From Macrosoma leucophasiata (lineage: Eukaryota; Arthropoda; Insecta; Lepidoptera; Hedylidae): a DNA stretch of 64,000 nt. The translations under genes were made by a program, and so were the position numbers. The notes below the pieces were generated by a model. It was not told the origin of the DNA and searched no databases. It was given only the letters and a program-made list of their open reading frames with translations. Positions 25,146 to 36,239 of the stretch are shown here, piece by piece; positions within the stretch are counted from its first letter, which is position 1; the number at the start of each line of letters is the position of its first letter. The stretch spans positions 17,564,001-17,628,000 of the forward strand of contig JAWQUS010000026.1 in NCBI GenBank assembly GCA_036365455.1. The letters run 5' to 3'.

Positions 25146-25560
25146 TCACCGAAACGGTATTTATCGCCGAAATTGCTATGACTCTGCATTTTAAATCTGT
25201 GATATCTTCGAAAATATTTATTTAATTTACATGCTGTAAAAAGCCATATTTATCTTTATTAAATGCACAATGTATTTTTGATACTTAATTGGATAAGGAT
25301 TAATACTGTATTGCTTAAAATCGCTTCGTAAATAAGCCATTATTTCTCGTACAAAGTAAAGGATAAAAAATGGTTATTGTGGGTTAGTCCTAAGAGATAA
25401 ACATATATCAGCCCAAACATATTTTTGTAGACCTTTTTAAGTTGTACAATACTGTAGTAAATTGTTTTGATCTATCTTGTAGGATTCAGTCAGCGTTTGC
25501 AATGTAAGCGCAAAAAATGTGTTTTTTCTACGACCTCACATTAAAAACCTCAAAAATTGT

Positions 25561-25621
25561 AGCCTATGTGTTATTCTGATGTATAAGCTATAGCCTATGT
25601 GTTATTCTGATGTATAAGCTA
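25561..25621 (+). repeat. 31-bp tandem duplication
   Basis: AGCCTATGTGTTATTCTGAT plus GTATAAGCTAT occurs twice in a row, identical, within the repeat at 24785-25731. A recent local duplication. Confidence 0.85.
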
Positions 25622-26268
25622 TATTGTGGTAAAGTTTCATTCAAATCCATTCAGTAGTTTTTACGTGAAAGAGTAACAAACATCCATACATCCATACTTA
25701 CAAACTTTCGCCTTTATAATAGTAGTAGGATATCGTGGCGTATTCGAGTAGGTATATCGTGGCAGCCCTCGTTCTATTTGTGGAATACCTGTATTGCACA
25801 CAAGAAGCGCGCGCGCAGACCGCCGCGCTGCGCAGGAAGTAGGCGAGCGGTGTGGAACGAAAATATAAATATTTGTCTCGCTGTCCGTCTGCCTGCCGTC
25901 GCAAATGGTGCATATCAACACTGGGGGACTTTGACTCCAGTCCAGGGGCCGTATTATCTAACTGAGTTGCAATCAATCTCAGTCACTATGTACATCGCTG
26001 CTTTAACATAATGTGGTGATTATCATCATTTTAAGGAAACAGCAAAATATCAACCAAATTAACATCTCTCAAGTCATTCGTCCATCATTATACCTATACG
26101 TTTAAGATGCAAGAAATAACTCGAAATAAAATTTGAGTTATAGGATCGAAATAGGTACAAAAAGTAGGAGAAATATCACGGCATGTAATACCTACACATC
26201 ATTATTGTCTTCACAGGATGACATAAAAGAAAATATTTATTAATGCAAGCGCAAAGATTCTTCTTTTC

Positions 26269-26425
26269 ACTGGTGGTAGAGCTCCAGTGACGGAGCTCGC
26301 AGGCAGGCAACACAGGCTTGAGTGGCAGGCACCACCACATTACCTAATCCACTTGCCGCGTTTGTGGAAATGTTCAGCCCTATCGTGTTCCACAGGTCCC
26401 TGTAATTTTCAGCAAAGGGATTTTA
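26269..26425 (+). mobile_element. Family A element, 3' truncated
   Basis: The head is intact. A GGCAGGC-based duplication disrupts the CACCACC block, and the copy ends near CCTGTAATTTTCAGC. Confidence 0.6.
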
Positions 26426-27415
26426 CCTGTTTTGATACAACTAGAATTATTGGTTAATATCAGAGTGCTTTCATGTAATTTTTTAAGTTTGTGTTTGGAG
26501 ACGTTTCCACGTCAACTTTCAATATGACATGTGATTATGGGAAAGAGTGGTAAATCGACTTAAGCTGATTGTGACCGTACAACCAAGGGGAGTGTTTTGT
26601 CTAGTACTATAGTACATATCGGTCCATGTTCTAAGCAGAATTAAATGATCATTTAATACGTTAGCGTATTCTGTAACTATCCACTCAAACATATTCGCAC
26701 AGGTATCGATCCGTATGCGGAACCGTAGTGCGCTGAATAGGGAAAACTTTCAGACAAATTAGCTTTTCATGCACATGCCCCTCGCTTCGTCCAGCGAAAG
26801 TTTTACAATACACGCGGCGAACAAACAAAATAGGCACAAGAAAAACTTTTGCGACATGTTCGGACTCGTTTCATGACAAATTGTGCAACATCATTAATCA
26901 TTGAATAACTCTATGAGCAGTACAGGCAAAAATATTAGCATTCTTATGTCATTTGTGTCGAAAAATCGCAAAAAAAAATCGTTTCAACAAAAAAAATCGC
27001 TTATATAAATCTTACCCTGTACACCTACTCAATGATAAAAGTTAGTTTACTAACTACAACATACCTACTTCACTTATTTTTTATATTATACAATTCATTT
27101 ACAACACACTCGTAGATATTAGCATTAAATTTAGAGTGAATCTGTTTTAATTTTGAACCCGAGAACAAAAACTCAATACTAAAATTCTAACTTTGCGAAC
27201 AACAAATTTTTAGTTGTAAATAAGGGTTATTCGTGAAACTTAAATAAAATACCATTTTGTTTTCGCCAACTGGACACACGTTCAAATTTTAACCGAATTC
27301 ATGTCAAAGTACAGTCACGCAGATTATTTTTCTAAAGGACTTCATTTAGTACAAAACTATGTAATATTCTCGTAAATAAATGATTATGATTATGATTAGC
27401 TGCCAATATCCTAAC
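26426..27415. other. No gene recognised
   Basis: AT-rich sequence with only the short repeat at 27224-27290. Confidence 0.4.
27224..27290 (+). repeat. CCAACTGGACACACG repeat
   Basis: GGGTTATTCGTGAAACTTAA and CGCCAACTGGACACACGT recur, inverted, at 29276-29440. Confidence 0.45.
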
Positions 27416-27645
27416 TATCCGTCAACCGAACAATGGTGGTCAAACCATTCCAATGGGGCGGTAGTAGGTAAGTGCAATAATGCAAGATGGACATCAGCGT
27501 CCTGCGATGAAACTACCGCCACTGCGATCGCCAATTTATATGCCAAGCGTGGTGATTATGGCAGGGGGAGGGTATGTATCCCATCATCTCCTTATGGGGA
27601 GGCTTTAGTCCAGCAGTGGACATATTACGACTGATGTGATGATCT
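27416..27645 (+). mobile_element. Family H SINE with RTE-type 3' tail
   Basis: It starts GTCAACCGAACAATGGTGGT. The middle has GCAATAATGCAAGATGGACA and TGAAACTACCGCC. The end, GGGGAGGCTTTAGTCCAGCA followed by GTGGACATATTACG and TGATGTGATGAT, equals the 3' end of the RTE LINE seen at 48545. This suggests the SINE borrows the LINE's recognition tail. Confidence 0.65.
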
Positions 27646-28284
27646 CAACTATCCAAAGTGTAAACAAAAAACTGTGTAGAAAAGGAAACACATCACTAGG
27701 CGTTCAGTGGATATTATTCAATAATATGACTAATACAGTTGAACTTGAACAGTTTCAGCATGTAGATCGCATCGGATTTCTCGTTTTTGCCCATCACAAC
27801 GTGTGAGAAATTGTTGCCCATTCAAAGAGATTCTTCTGTGATGATTTAAAACATGCGTTAGAAAATTCCATCAACTATTCACGATTCGTGTCGATATTGG
27901 GCGTACAAAATATCATACAAACATTATTCCTACTATTTATGCCCTGCTTCCCAATAAAATAGTGGAAACTTATAAAACGTCAAGTCATGTATTAAACGCA
28001 CACTATGTAAAAATGGGTACTATAGACTCGATGACTATCTAAAGGATAGAGATGCCTGGACAAATGCTGGTCTAGCTCCACAAGACTAAACAATAATTTT
28101 GTGAAATGAATGTGCATTGTACTTGATATTGTAAAACATCGTTATAAGTGTCATATTGTGAAAATAGTTTTAAGGAACATATTTTGAAAAGACCCTACTG
28201 AGTTTTGTTTTGGCAGGTTTTTTCTCAGTAATATGGGCTTTGGAACTCTGCCAGTGAATGACAAAGAATGTCCCATATTGTTTT

Positions 28285-28512
28285 GTTTAGTCTTATCTTG
28301 CCGTTTGTAAAAGAAAGTATGGAATATTCTGTTGATACCTATTTTTATCATTAAGTGTTTTTGGACTATTATTTATTTTATTTTGTTTACTTTGACATAT
28401 TAATCAACGTATCATTTGTTAATTTTATATTTGTAATTTGACCTATTACAAGCAAATTCTATTATTTCCAAGTGATTAAATGAATTTTTGAGTTTGAGTT
28501 TGAGTTATTTTG
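28285..28512 (+). mobile_element. Retroelement 3' UTR-like repeat
   Basis: Opposite-orientation partner of the copy at 13350, ending GAGTTTGAGTTTGAGTT. Confidence 0.5.
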
Positions 28513-28654
28513 TTTAATTAAAAGCAAAATTCCGCAGTGGCACCCAGAAACTAATACATAGTTGTGATTTAAAAAAACACCTTAAACAGGCTTTGCAACA
28601 TGAATTTAGTCTTGGTAAAATGATTGTTATACCTACAAGTGCCTAGCTCAATTA

Positions 28655-28736
28655 TTACTGAAATACTATGTAAAAGTGACAAGTATTGTTGTTCTGTAAC
28701 AACAATACTTGTCACTTTTACGTAGTATTTCAGTAA
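28655..28736. repeat. 39-bp hairpin, 4-nt loop, one mismatch
   Basis: Arms 28655-28693 and 28698-28736 pair except for one base (TATG against CGTA). AT-rich; no TSD recognised. Confidence 0.8.
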
Positions 28737-29084
28737 AAACAATCGAGAGTTAAGTAGAATGATTTTAATTGTAAAATTATACATTTTAGAATTGTGATGC
28801 CATAATTATGAACTATTGATATTTCATTTCATTATTTTATGCCGCATGTAGCTCCGAGTACAATTCTCGTTCAAAGTTCATTGCAACTACATTTAGTAAA
28901 CAAGCAAAAAAGCTTTGCAAGTTTGTATAGAAAATGAGTGTATCTTTCAAGGGCAAAATTTCTTTGACTTTGATAATAAATACAGAAATTTAATTGCTAC
29001 TTTAAATTATGTGTTGATACTTACCTACTTCATATTTTGTGATATTTGAAGTAATGATTTTAAATTATTATGTATTTCGTAGTA

Positions 29085-29222
29085 CTAGATTTTACTCGCG
29101 ACATCGTCTACTTGACTTTACTGTTAAGTTTCATCCAAATCCATCCAGCAGTTTTTTCTTGAAAGAGTACAAACATCAATACTCACAGACTTTCGCATTT
29201 TAAATATTAAGTAGGATGTAAT
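29085..29222 (+). mobile_element. GCCCGCGACTTCG-type repeat, diverged
   Basis: The start is TTTTACTCGCGACATCGTCT; CATCCAAATCCATCCAGCAG and CTTTCGCATTTTAAATATTA mark the body and end. Confidence 0.5.
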
Positions 29223-29275
29223 AAACGAGGAGATTATGCACATGACTGTACTTTTTTGCATAAAAAAGTGATAGT

Positions 29276-29440
29276 GTCCAGTTGGTGAAAACATAAAAGT
29301 GGTTTTATTTAAGTTTCACCATGTGGACACACGCAAAAATATTGTCGTGTCCAGACGACGAAATAACAAGTCATTACAATTTCAAGTTTAACCAACTGGA
29401 CATACGTGTGTCCGGTCGTCCGTGTTGAGTTGACGAATAA
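29276..29440 (-). repeat. CCAACTGGACACACG repeat with self-inverted ends
   Basis: TCCAGTTGGTGAAAACATAA at the left and TTAACCAACTGGACATACG at the right face each other. Related to the copy at 27224. Confidence 0.45.
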
Positions 29441-30229
29441 CCCGTAAATAAATCGTAATCTTAAAAAAAAGTCTTTCTACAATTTTCATCTAAATCAAAT
29501 AGGTCCGCAAAACTAATAAATAATCCGAAATAATTTCGTATCTGAAAACAAAATGGGTATTCACATGTCCGTATAATATCTGTAACATCCCTAGTAATCG
29601 ACTTAGAACTAAAAACGTGTCTACCAACGCACCACACCTCTCTTCCCCGCCGCTCACTTTCCTCGGCGTTGAACTTTAATAACATGGACATTAACAGCTA
29701 ATGCCACTCAGGGGACAAGAACAAAACACGGTTCAATGAGGAACCGAGCTAGGAGCTTGTTACCTTGTTACTAAGGCGACGACATCTTGTGAAGCGCTGA
29801 GAAATGACGCAAAAAGCAAAAAGTGCAACTTAGGTTGAGCAATGACGCAAAAAGTAGCAATTAGAACAACAATTATATAACAATGATGGTTAAAAAAATT
29901 GATACGAGTAGAAGGGATATCGCGCTGCTATTGAAATTAAAACTCTTTTCTATATTAATAACAATTAGAGAAGACATAGGGTGAGTAAAACAGCCGGTTC
30001 CGTTTTTAAATACATTTGACAGACATTTATGGCAGACATTTCCACGTCATCTGTCCAATGCCGTCTCTTCCATAAGGGCACTCGGGGCCAGTGCCCAGGG
30101 CCCTCATCCTCAGAGGGCCGCGAAGGACCGACAATTTCTCTCACATAAATATTACGCACGGATGCATTGTACGGTTGTACCTACCTGCTTTTCTCGGTGC
30201 ACGAACGTCGATCATTTGATCGACGTGAT
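29441..30229. other. No gene recognised
   Basis: GGGCCCTCATCC-rich stretch at 30070-30130 looks like a decayed mobile element; the rest is AT-rich. Confidence 0.35.
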
Positions 30230-30275
30230 AATCTAGCTTATGCCCACGGCTTCGCTCGCGTGGAATTTAGTCTGC
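30230..30275 (+). mobile_element. GCCCGCGACTTCG-type repeat, head only
   Basis: CTAGCTTATGCCCACGGCTT and CGCTCGCGTGGA; the rest is absent. Confidence 0.4.
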
Positions 30276-30667
30276 CACATTAAGTTTCGTGACGGATTAT
30301 TTTAAATATATACCTATTTATTTAGCTACTCGTACATCATGTACCGTAATAATTTTTAACTATGTATTCTGTCAATTTACTTGTTGTGGAAGACAAAGTT
30401 TATCTACATGAAATACTTAAAGCGACAAATATAAGTATTGATTTTGATCAGAGTTTGATAAATATACTAAAATGTGTATTGTAAAATAGTATCTCATTCA
30501 ATTAAATTTATTCACACTTTTGATCATAATGGCTTCCACATAAAAGGTACCCAGCAAGACATATTGCACATCGAGGCCTACGAAAGAGACAATCAGCTAG
30601 TTTCTTATTTCCTAGGCGTTATCTCTGTCGCACACTGCCTAGCATGTAAGCACTGACAGTCCAGTCC

Positions 30668-30775
30668 GAGAATATGTAATAATACTACGTATAGAATGGA
30701 TACTTCGACGTCCCGCCCATTTTCCCCGCCTCACCCAACCACCTCCCCTCTTATGGGCGACGGTTGGTATTCTAC
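30668..30775 (+). mobile_element. Family C repeat, 3' truncated
   Basis: It has the family C opening through GGGCGACGGTTGGTATTCT, then ends abruptly. Confidence 0.6.
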
Positions 30776-30871
30776 AGCGAGGTTGCGAGCGGCCTAGTTT
30801 TGATACATTTTTAATTCAATATATTATATAAAAATGGTGGTTGTAACGCTATTGTGTTCGATGGTAATATA

Positions 30872-30990
30872 CGGTGATAGAGCTCCAATGAACGAGCTCG
30901 AAAACGTGAATACCTACATGTTACCTATTTGACTTGCCAGTAAGTGGTTATCGGTTTTCTCCAATGTAAACCGTTATCATGTTCTGGGTA
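30872..30990 (+). mobile_element. Family A head fragment, diverged
   Basis: It begins GTGATAGAGCTCCAATGAAC and keeps a faint match to the TTACC, TTGCC and GTTCTG landmarks. Confidence 0.4.
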
Positions 30991-30997
30991 GATTATG

Positions 30998-31078
30998 CAC
31001 TGTGGTAGAGCTTCAGTAATGGGGCCCCAAGGCGTACGAGCACCACCGCATTACCCAATTTACATTTCCCTAAATGAA
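30998..31078 (+). mobile_element. Family A head fragment
   Basis: It begins CACTGTGGTAGAGCTTCAGT and includes AGCACCACCGCATTACCCAA. It lies just downstream of another head fragment in the same orientation. Confidence 0.45.
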
Positions 31079-31204
31079 ACATAACGATAATACTATGTAA
31101 GCAATGTGGGTGTCAATGTCAGGGTAAAAATAGTTATCACCTCAACGATGAGGATGATTATTATTACAAAAATGGAACCTCCTTTCTAGATAGATGTCAG
31201 ATAT

Positions 31205-31660
31205 CATAATTTTCCAGAAATAAACATGTTATGGGTATCAATTTTGAGATAGATTTCTTGGGGTGCTGATTACGAAAATGACATCTTTTGTGAGATCCAA
31301 GATGATGGACATATTTTTTTTTCTAAAATGTGATATGGGTGTCGATTTATTTCTTGGGGTGTTGATTTCGAAAATGGCATTTTTTTTTTCAGAATTAAGA
31401 TGGCAAACAGTTTTTTTTTTTTCAAAATATGATATGGGTATCAATTTTTAGATTTCTTGGGGTGCTGATTACGAAAATGACATCTTTTATTGAGATCCAA
31501 AATGACGGATATAATTATGTTTCAAATCGTCGAGGTTTCTTAGGGTGTTGATTAGGGAAATGTCATCATTTTTCAGATCCAAGATGACGGACATTATTAT
31601 TATCCAAATTTTAATATGGTTGTCAATTTCGAGGTTTCTGCGTCCTGACAACTTTATTAC
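31205..31660. repeat. Degenerate tandem array, about 95-bp unit
   Basis: The landmark TTTCTTGGGGTGCTGATT or a close variant starts near 31255, 31352, 31455, 31538 and 31637 (spacings 97, 103, 83, 99). Each unit also carries GATCCAAGATGACGGACAT and GATATGGGTATCAATTT. Units differ by point changes and T-run length. Confidence 0.8.
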
Positions 31661-31732
31661 ATGTAGGTCAATGCAATAACTTGACATATTTACAATCGAG
31701 CATTATCTTGACAAAAAAGAGAAAAGAATTTG

Positions 31733-31803
31733 GAAAAGAATTCTTCCACTAGTGCAGTCAGTCAATCGAACAATGGCGGTCAAACCATTCCAATAGGGCG
31801 GTT
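31733..31803 (+). mobile_element. Family H SINE head fragment
   Basis: AAGAATTCTTCCACTAGTGC and CAATGGCGGTCAAACCATTC. It follows the tandem array directly. Confidence 0.55.
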
Positions 31804-32086
31804 CCAGTTTTTAAGCATATGTATATCTAATAATTATTTAATTACGCACCTTACCGAAATAAGGAAGGGCATGCTCCAATGATTCGCGCATAATTGCTAA
31901 CGATGGAATAAACCCACAACAAAACAGAAGTTATATAGAATGCGAATAGATACGCGAATTAAAATTAAGAAGAGTGAAGTACGATTTTTGATGAAATTCG
32001 AAAAGTTAAAAAGACTTTGTTTATATCTATAAAATAGAATTGAATATTAACTGTTCTTATGGAAATATGGGTGAAGTAATAAACGT

Positions 32087-32391
32087 ATTTTTTTATATCA
32101 TGAATTGACAAACGCGCATACAGTTCACATTGGTGGTAAAAGAATACTGTAGCCCTGCAGTCTATACACACCTACTCAAAAACAGTTATTTCAATATAGA
32201 TAACGTTGCCACTCCAAAAGTGTAAGCTGTTGTCTCTCTATGTATGTTGGAACTTACAGGGTCTTACAATACCAACTGACCGGAACACGATAGCGCTCAA
32301 CACTGCCATTTAGCGGCAAGTTAGCAGATTAGATAATGCGGTGGTAGGGTATCTACGCCCGAACGCTCCGTCAATGGAGCTCTACCACCAG
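32087..32391 (-). mobile_element. Family A SINE-like element, near full length
   Basis: It extends from a T-run through CGGAACACGATAGCGCTCAA to AGCTCTACCACCAG. Confidence 0.75.
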
Positions 32392-33559
32392 TAAAATGTT
32401 CAATAATTCACGACTCTACAATATGTCAATGACTTATTACGGCAAGTGCATACAAGTTTTAATACGATACACCGGCAAATATACTGTGAGTACAGCATGT
32501 TACTGTTTGCGAGAGACATCAAGCACGATGCGTACCGTGAAATTCGCAAAATTAAGTTAACTGTTCTCACTGCGACCGTTTCATTTAAAACACAACTGTC
32601 GCAAACCGTTATTGGCAGCTATTTTTTAAACATAACATGAAATGCGGAAGATTGTCATATTTAGTACTCATCTTTTTAAAAGTAACAACAGGTATATTTG
32701 TAATTTATACAATGTATGGATTGTCTTTTGTTTATTCAAGTCTGCTTTAGACACCAAACAGAAAGACGAGGAACTGTAAGACGAAAGACTTTAGTTCATT
32801 TCATAACTCTTTTTATTAATACACGAACTATAACTAAGTATATAACTGAATTCTAGGACGCTGGATTTCGCCCACTTCTTATTCTTTCATCTCTTAGTTC
32901 AACAAGTTCACTAGAAGACAATGATAAATAATTTTATTAATAGATGCAGTATCGAAGTAGATATTTCATAAAAATCAAAGGTTACTTCAAACTGAAATGC
33001 GTTGTTTCGTTTGAGACTCTTTATCTGCCTTTCGTTAGCCCTTAGAATCAGAACCAGAATCAGATATACATTGGCAAAGTATGTGAAATTGAGACCTATC
33101 TTTGAGAATATATTTTTTACGTAAATATTAAAAGACTACACTCAAGATTCCTTTAGTATGAGGACTGCCTTATTCACTTCTCAGCAAAATAGATTCCACA
33201 TTCATTTGCCATTCCGACATAAAAGTCTATAAATAAAATGCGGATGATTCCTGTCTTTAATATCCATCATTTCATGTGTCACGACCGCCTCATCCCGCAA
33301 GATATATCGCTCGTGATAAATAATTGATACGCAGTGAATGTTGGAATGTACTTGAGATATTTTTTTGTGAGTTACGTCAATGCTTTCGTTTCTTATCTAT
33401 ATCACGATCACATCTACGACAAACGTTATTACATGTGGCTGAGAGTTATGGACATTGCATCTTACATAAATTGTAGAACAGTTAGAAAATCTCCGCTTTC
33501 TTCGAATGTTTTAAATTAAATGATATCATGTGTTACTCATATGATACTCGCTAGCGTCG
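32392..33559. other. No gene recognised
   Basis: A short AATCAGAACCAGAATCAG tail at about 33047 marks a decayed retroposon end. Nothing else recognised. Confidence 0.4.
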
Positions 33560-34047
33560 TCACCGCCCACTATCGCAAGATTTCTTACACTGGAAGAGAT
33601 TTTTTTTAACAGTGCATGAAGTCAACCGAACGATGGCGGTCAAACCATGCCAATGGCCACCCCAAAATGTTACCAACCTAAACACACAAGCAACACACTC
33701 ACTCACTCACTCACTCACTCACTCATCACACACACACACACTTCACCCTTGTTTGTAAAATTTTTGATTATTAATAAGTATACCTACTTTATGTTATAGG
33801 TATTTTATGACAAAATTATTTAAACTAAGTTATAACTCGGAGAAACCACTGATTCCCGAAATACAGTGTAGACTTGTTCGGAAATATATGAATTCAATAT
33901 TAGCAATTGTAAAAATGGTTTTGTCAATAAATGCTTATTATAAATATAAATTATACAATAATAAGCGCAATAACGCAAGATGGGCAGCAGCGGCCTGCGA
34001 TAAAACTACCGCCATACATATTACAGCTGATATGATGATGATGACAT
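33560..34047 (+). mobile_element. Family H SINE split by an insertion
   Basis: The head (CACCGCCCACTATCGCAAGA to CCATGCCAATGG) ends near 33658. The tail (GCGCAATAACGCAAGATGGG to TGATATGATGATGATG) resumes near 33958. About 300 bp with a CACT/CA microsatellite lie between. Confidence 0.55.
33684..33745 (+). repeat. CACT and CA microsatellite
   Basis: About eight CACT units followed by a CA run, inside the insertion that splits family H. Confidence 0.85.
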
Positions 34048-34097
34048 GTTACTCAGTCTTCTTTTTTGTTGAAAATAGATTTATATCTTCCCTTTCC

Positions 34098-34141
34098 TCT
34101 TCTTTAGGTCCCTCTCCAGTTGGAGAGGGACCTAAAGAAGA
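34098..34141. repeat. Perfect 20-bp hairpin, 4-nt loop
   Basis: TCTTCTTTAGGTCCCTCTCC, loop AGTT, then the exact complement at 34122-34141. Confidence 0.8.
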
Positions 34142-34574
34142 TAATCAGCTTCTTATGATCAATATGGGTTATCTTTGTTAAAAGGTGAGATGTTTTGGCA
34201 TAAGTATTTGTTTCTTTTATATTTAGCAACACCCGCACACAAACGTTCATAAAAATCGGTTAAGCCGTTATGGAGGAGTTATGTTACAAAGACTATTTTT
34301 TTAGACTTATACAGGCGGCTCATCTCGAGGCAATACAAAGTTGACGACATGAGAATTTTATGTATGATGATAACATATTACATGCAGCCATGGGCGTCTC
34401 CAGGGTATGGCAGAGAGGGCGGCCGCCCCCTAGAGAAAAAAATATCGCAATTTACAGGAAAGACTGACTTATGCCATATGTATAGGTAATCTAGAACCAA
34501 CCTGCTCCCCTAGAGCCAAACTGCTAACATCTATGTCGACGGCTGACGACTCCCTTGCTTGAACGAGCTCCAGC

Positions 34575-34640
34575 CCGGCGCCGGTGGCCCGTGTTGTACT
34601 GTCACATGCGGGCCACCTGGGACCGGTGACCCGCGTTGGT
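34575..34640. mobile_element. Family F terminal fragment
   Basis: GCCGGTGGCCCGTGTTG and CCGGTGACCCGCGTTGG are family F terminus-like stretches in a short GC-rich island. No internal sequence or TSD is seen. Confidence 0.4.
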
Positions 34641-35735
34641 CGCTATGGTCATATGTCATAAGGATTATTGTCATGAAAAAAATTGTTTTACAGAATCAAA
34701 TGAAACCGACGCAGGCTGGTAGTTATGATATAAATCATCATAATTCAAAACCATAACATGAAATGGTGTCATTACCTAACTTATTTATATTGTTCTACCC
34801 ATTATTCCATGGCTATTGTTGGCGGGTATCATGACATCAATAAGTTTTAATTAAAACTGGCTCACAAATATGAGTAATTTATTGCACACTATCACCTACA
34901 AATGTAACGGGCACTAAGTTTATTAAACATGTCATCGGTTTATATTGCATCTAGTTTTGATAAGTGAAATTGTTTCATTTTATCACATGACAGTACGTAT
35001 AAAGAAATGAAACTAAAAGAGATTCAGGGGCCATACCACCATCACTTACCTATAATAGTCGCAATTGTAATCTTACTTTACTTTGACGACGTTTTCCAGA
35101 ACTAGGTATACACGAACTACAAATGAAAAATACGATTTCCAGTAACACGCAGTAATGTGGTTAAAATAAATATTTCCAAAAGACACCCTTGTGTCTCTCT
35201 ACCCACGTGTACCTAATGTAAATGGTATCGTATTTGTTTCTACTTCAACAAAGGCAAAGAGAATCTTTGTTCTATCTTCCAACATCTATATTTTCAATAG
35301 GCAATATTCAGGTGACTATAGGACATAATGAACACTGATTGATGGTGTTGTAAATGTACACTGTGAGTTGCAATGGAAGAGCAATGAGCGCTCGAGTGAG
35401 CGCGTGGGCGGAAGATGCTCGGGGCTCCATTACTTATTGTACCTACTCTTTAGTAGAGTATCAACCTGTAAAGAGTCTTTACAGGTTCCTACGTTATGTA
35501 ATTCTTACTGCTAATTAAAAATTTAATGCTGTATTATTTTTTAAGCTACCGCGGCAACGAATATATACGATAACTACGGATGTTACTGACATGATATTTT
35601 GGATTTGAATAAATATAAATAATATTATACCTATGTGTACGGCTATGAAATAATTTCTTTTTTCTCATTTTAGCTGCATTCTCTGGTAAAAAATCTCTTA
35701 ATTGAGCCAAACTCAGAACTCGTGAAAATTCTAAG
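34641..35735. other. No gene recognised
   Basis: AT-rich, with only the short 35472 hairpin. Confidence 0.4.
35472..35497. repeat. Short hairpin
   Basis: AACCTGTAAAGA and its mirror TCTTTACAGGTT with a 1-2 nt loop. Confidence 0.5.
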
Positions 35736-35800
35736 GATTAGGCACCATCGCATTACTTATGACCATTAGGTGGTAATTGTCACTACAGAGGCAAAACAGG
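35736..35800 (+). mobile_element. Family A fragment
   Basis: AGGCACCATCGCATTACTTA and AGGTGGTAATTGTCACTACA are diverged family A blocks with a deletion between. Confidence 0.4.
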
Positions 35801-35959
35801 GGTGCGACCGCCTTTCGAAATTGTTGTTCATATTGTTATTGCTGTTAATGTTTCAAGTTAACTTAAAAGCAAATTGTGACTAAATAATTTGATTGATGTT
35901 TTTATGAAACCAGTAATTAATAATGATAAATATTTAGATTTTCATGAGTGTAGGCTTGT

Positions 35960-36128
35960 TTACCAATTTAATCATCACTGCTGGACAAAGACCTCTCCCA
36001 AAAATTGCCAAAACGAATGGTCCTGGGCCGCCCTCATCCAGCGATTGCCCGCAACCTTTACCCGTCGGTCCATCTCGTGAGGGCCTGCCTAAGCTTCATG
36101 TTCCGGTACGCGGTCGCCATTTGAGAAC
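35960..36128 (-). pseudogene. RTE LINE 3' end fragment (ORF2 C-terminus)
   Basis: Reading the minus strand gives VKVAGNRWMRAAQDHSFW, then LGEVFVQQ and a TGA stop. This matches the C-terminal 'RWMRAAQDRS.W..LGEA.VQQW' block that closes lepidopteran RTE-type ORFs. The upstream part is frameshifted. It is truncated on its 5' side and abuts the ORF1-like element. Confidence 0.7.
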
Positions 36129-36145
36129 CAATTTGACAGGGGAAA

Positions 36146-36176
36146 ACTATTTATTTATTTTATTTATTTATTTAAC
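36146..36176 (-). repeat. TTTA-rich 3' tail of the ORF1-like retroelement
   Basis: On the minus strand, AATAAATAAATAAA-type units follow the stop of the ORF1-like frame by about 65 bp. This is the kind of simple tail that ends many lepidopteran retroposons. It marks the element's 3' boundary against the RTE fragment at 35960-36128. Confidence 0.5.
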
Positions 36177-36239
36177 TCAGGCAACAAAAGCCCATAGAAA
36201 TACATACCTTATACACTAACATATATACAAAAAATTACA

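Larger units (their letters stand above)
24785..25731 (+). mobile_element. Lepidopteran GCCCGCGACTTCG repeat with internal insertion
   Basis: The start (AGCTTTTGCCCGCGACTTCG) and end (TCGCCTTTATAATAGTAGTAGG) belong to one family. In the copy at 51236, about 40 bp separate the start from the TTGTAGCCTAT block; here more than 700 bp intervene, including a GC-rich stretch, so foreign DNA probably inserted. Family identity (for example Lep1-like) is unconfirmed. Confidence 0.5.

Noticed and set aside
31205..31660. CRISPR-like spaced repeats
   Set aside because: Entire units are repeated, not just short repeats with unique spacers, and the genome is eukaryotic.
33807..34181. 124-codon frame
   Set aside because: Spans the family H tail and the 34098 hairpin; the Met run is the TGATGATG tail.
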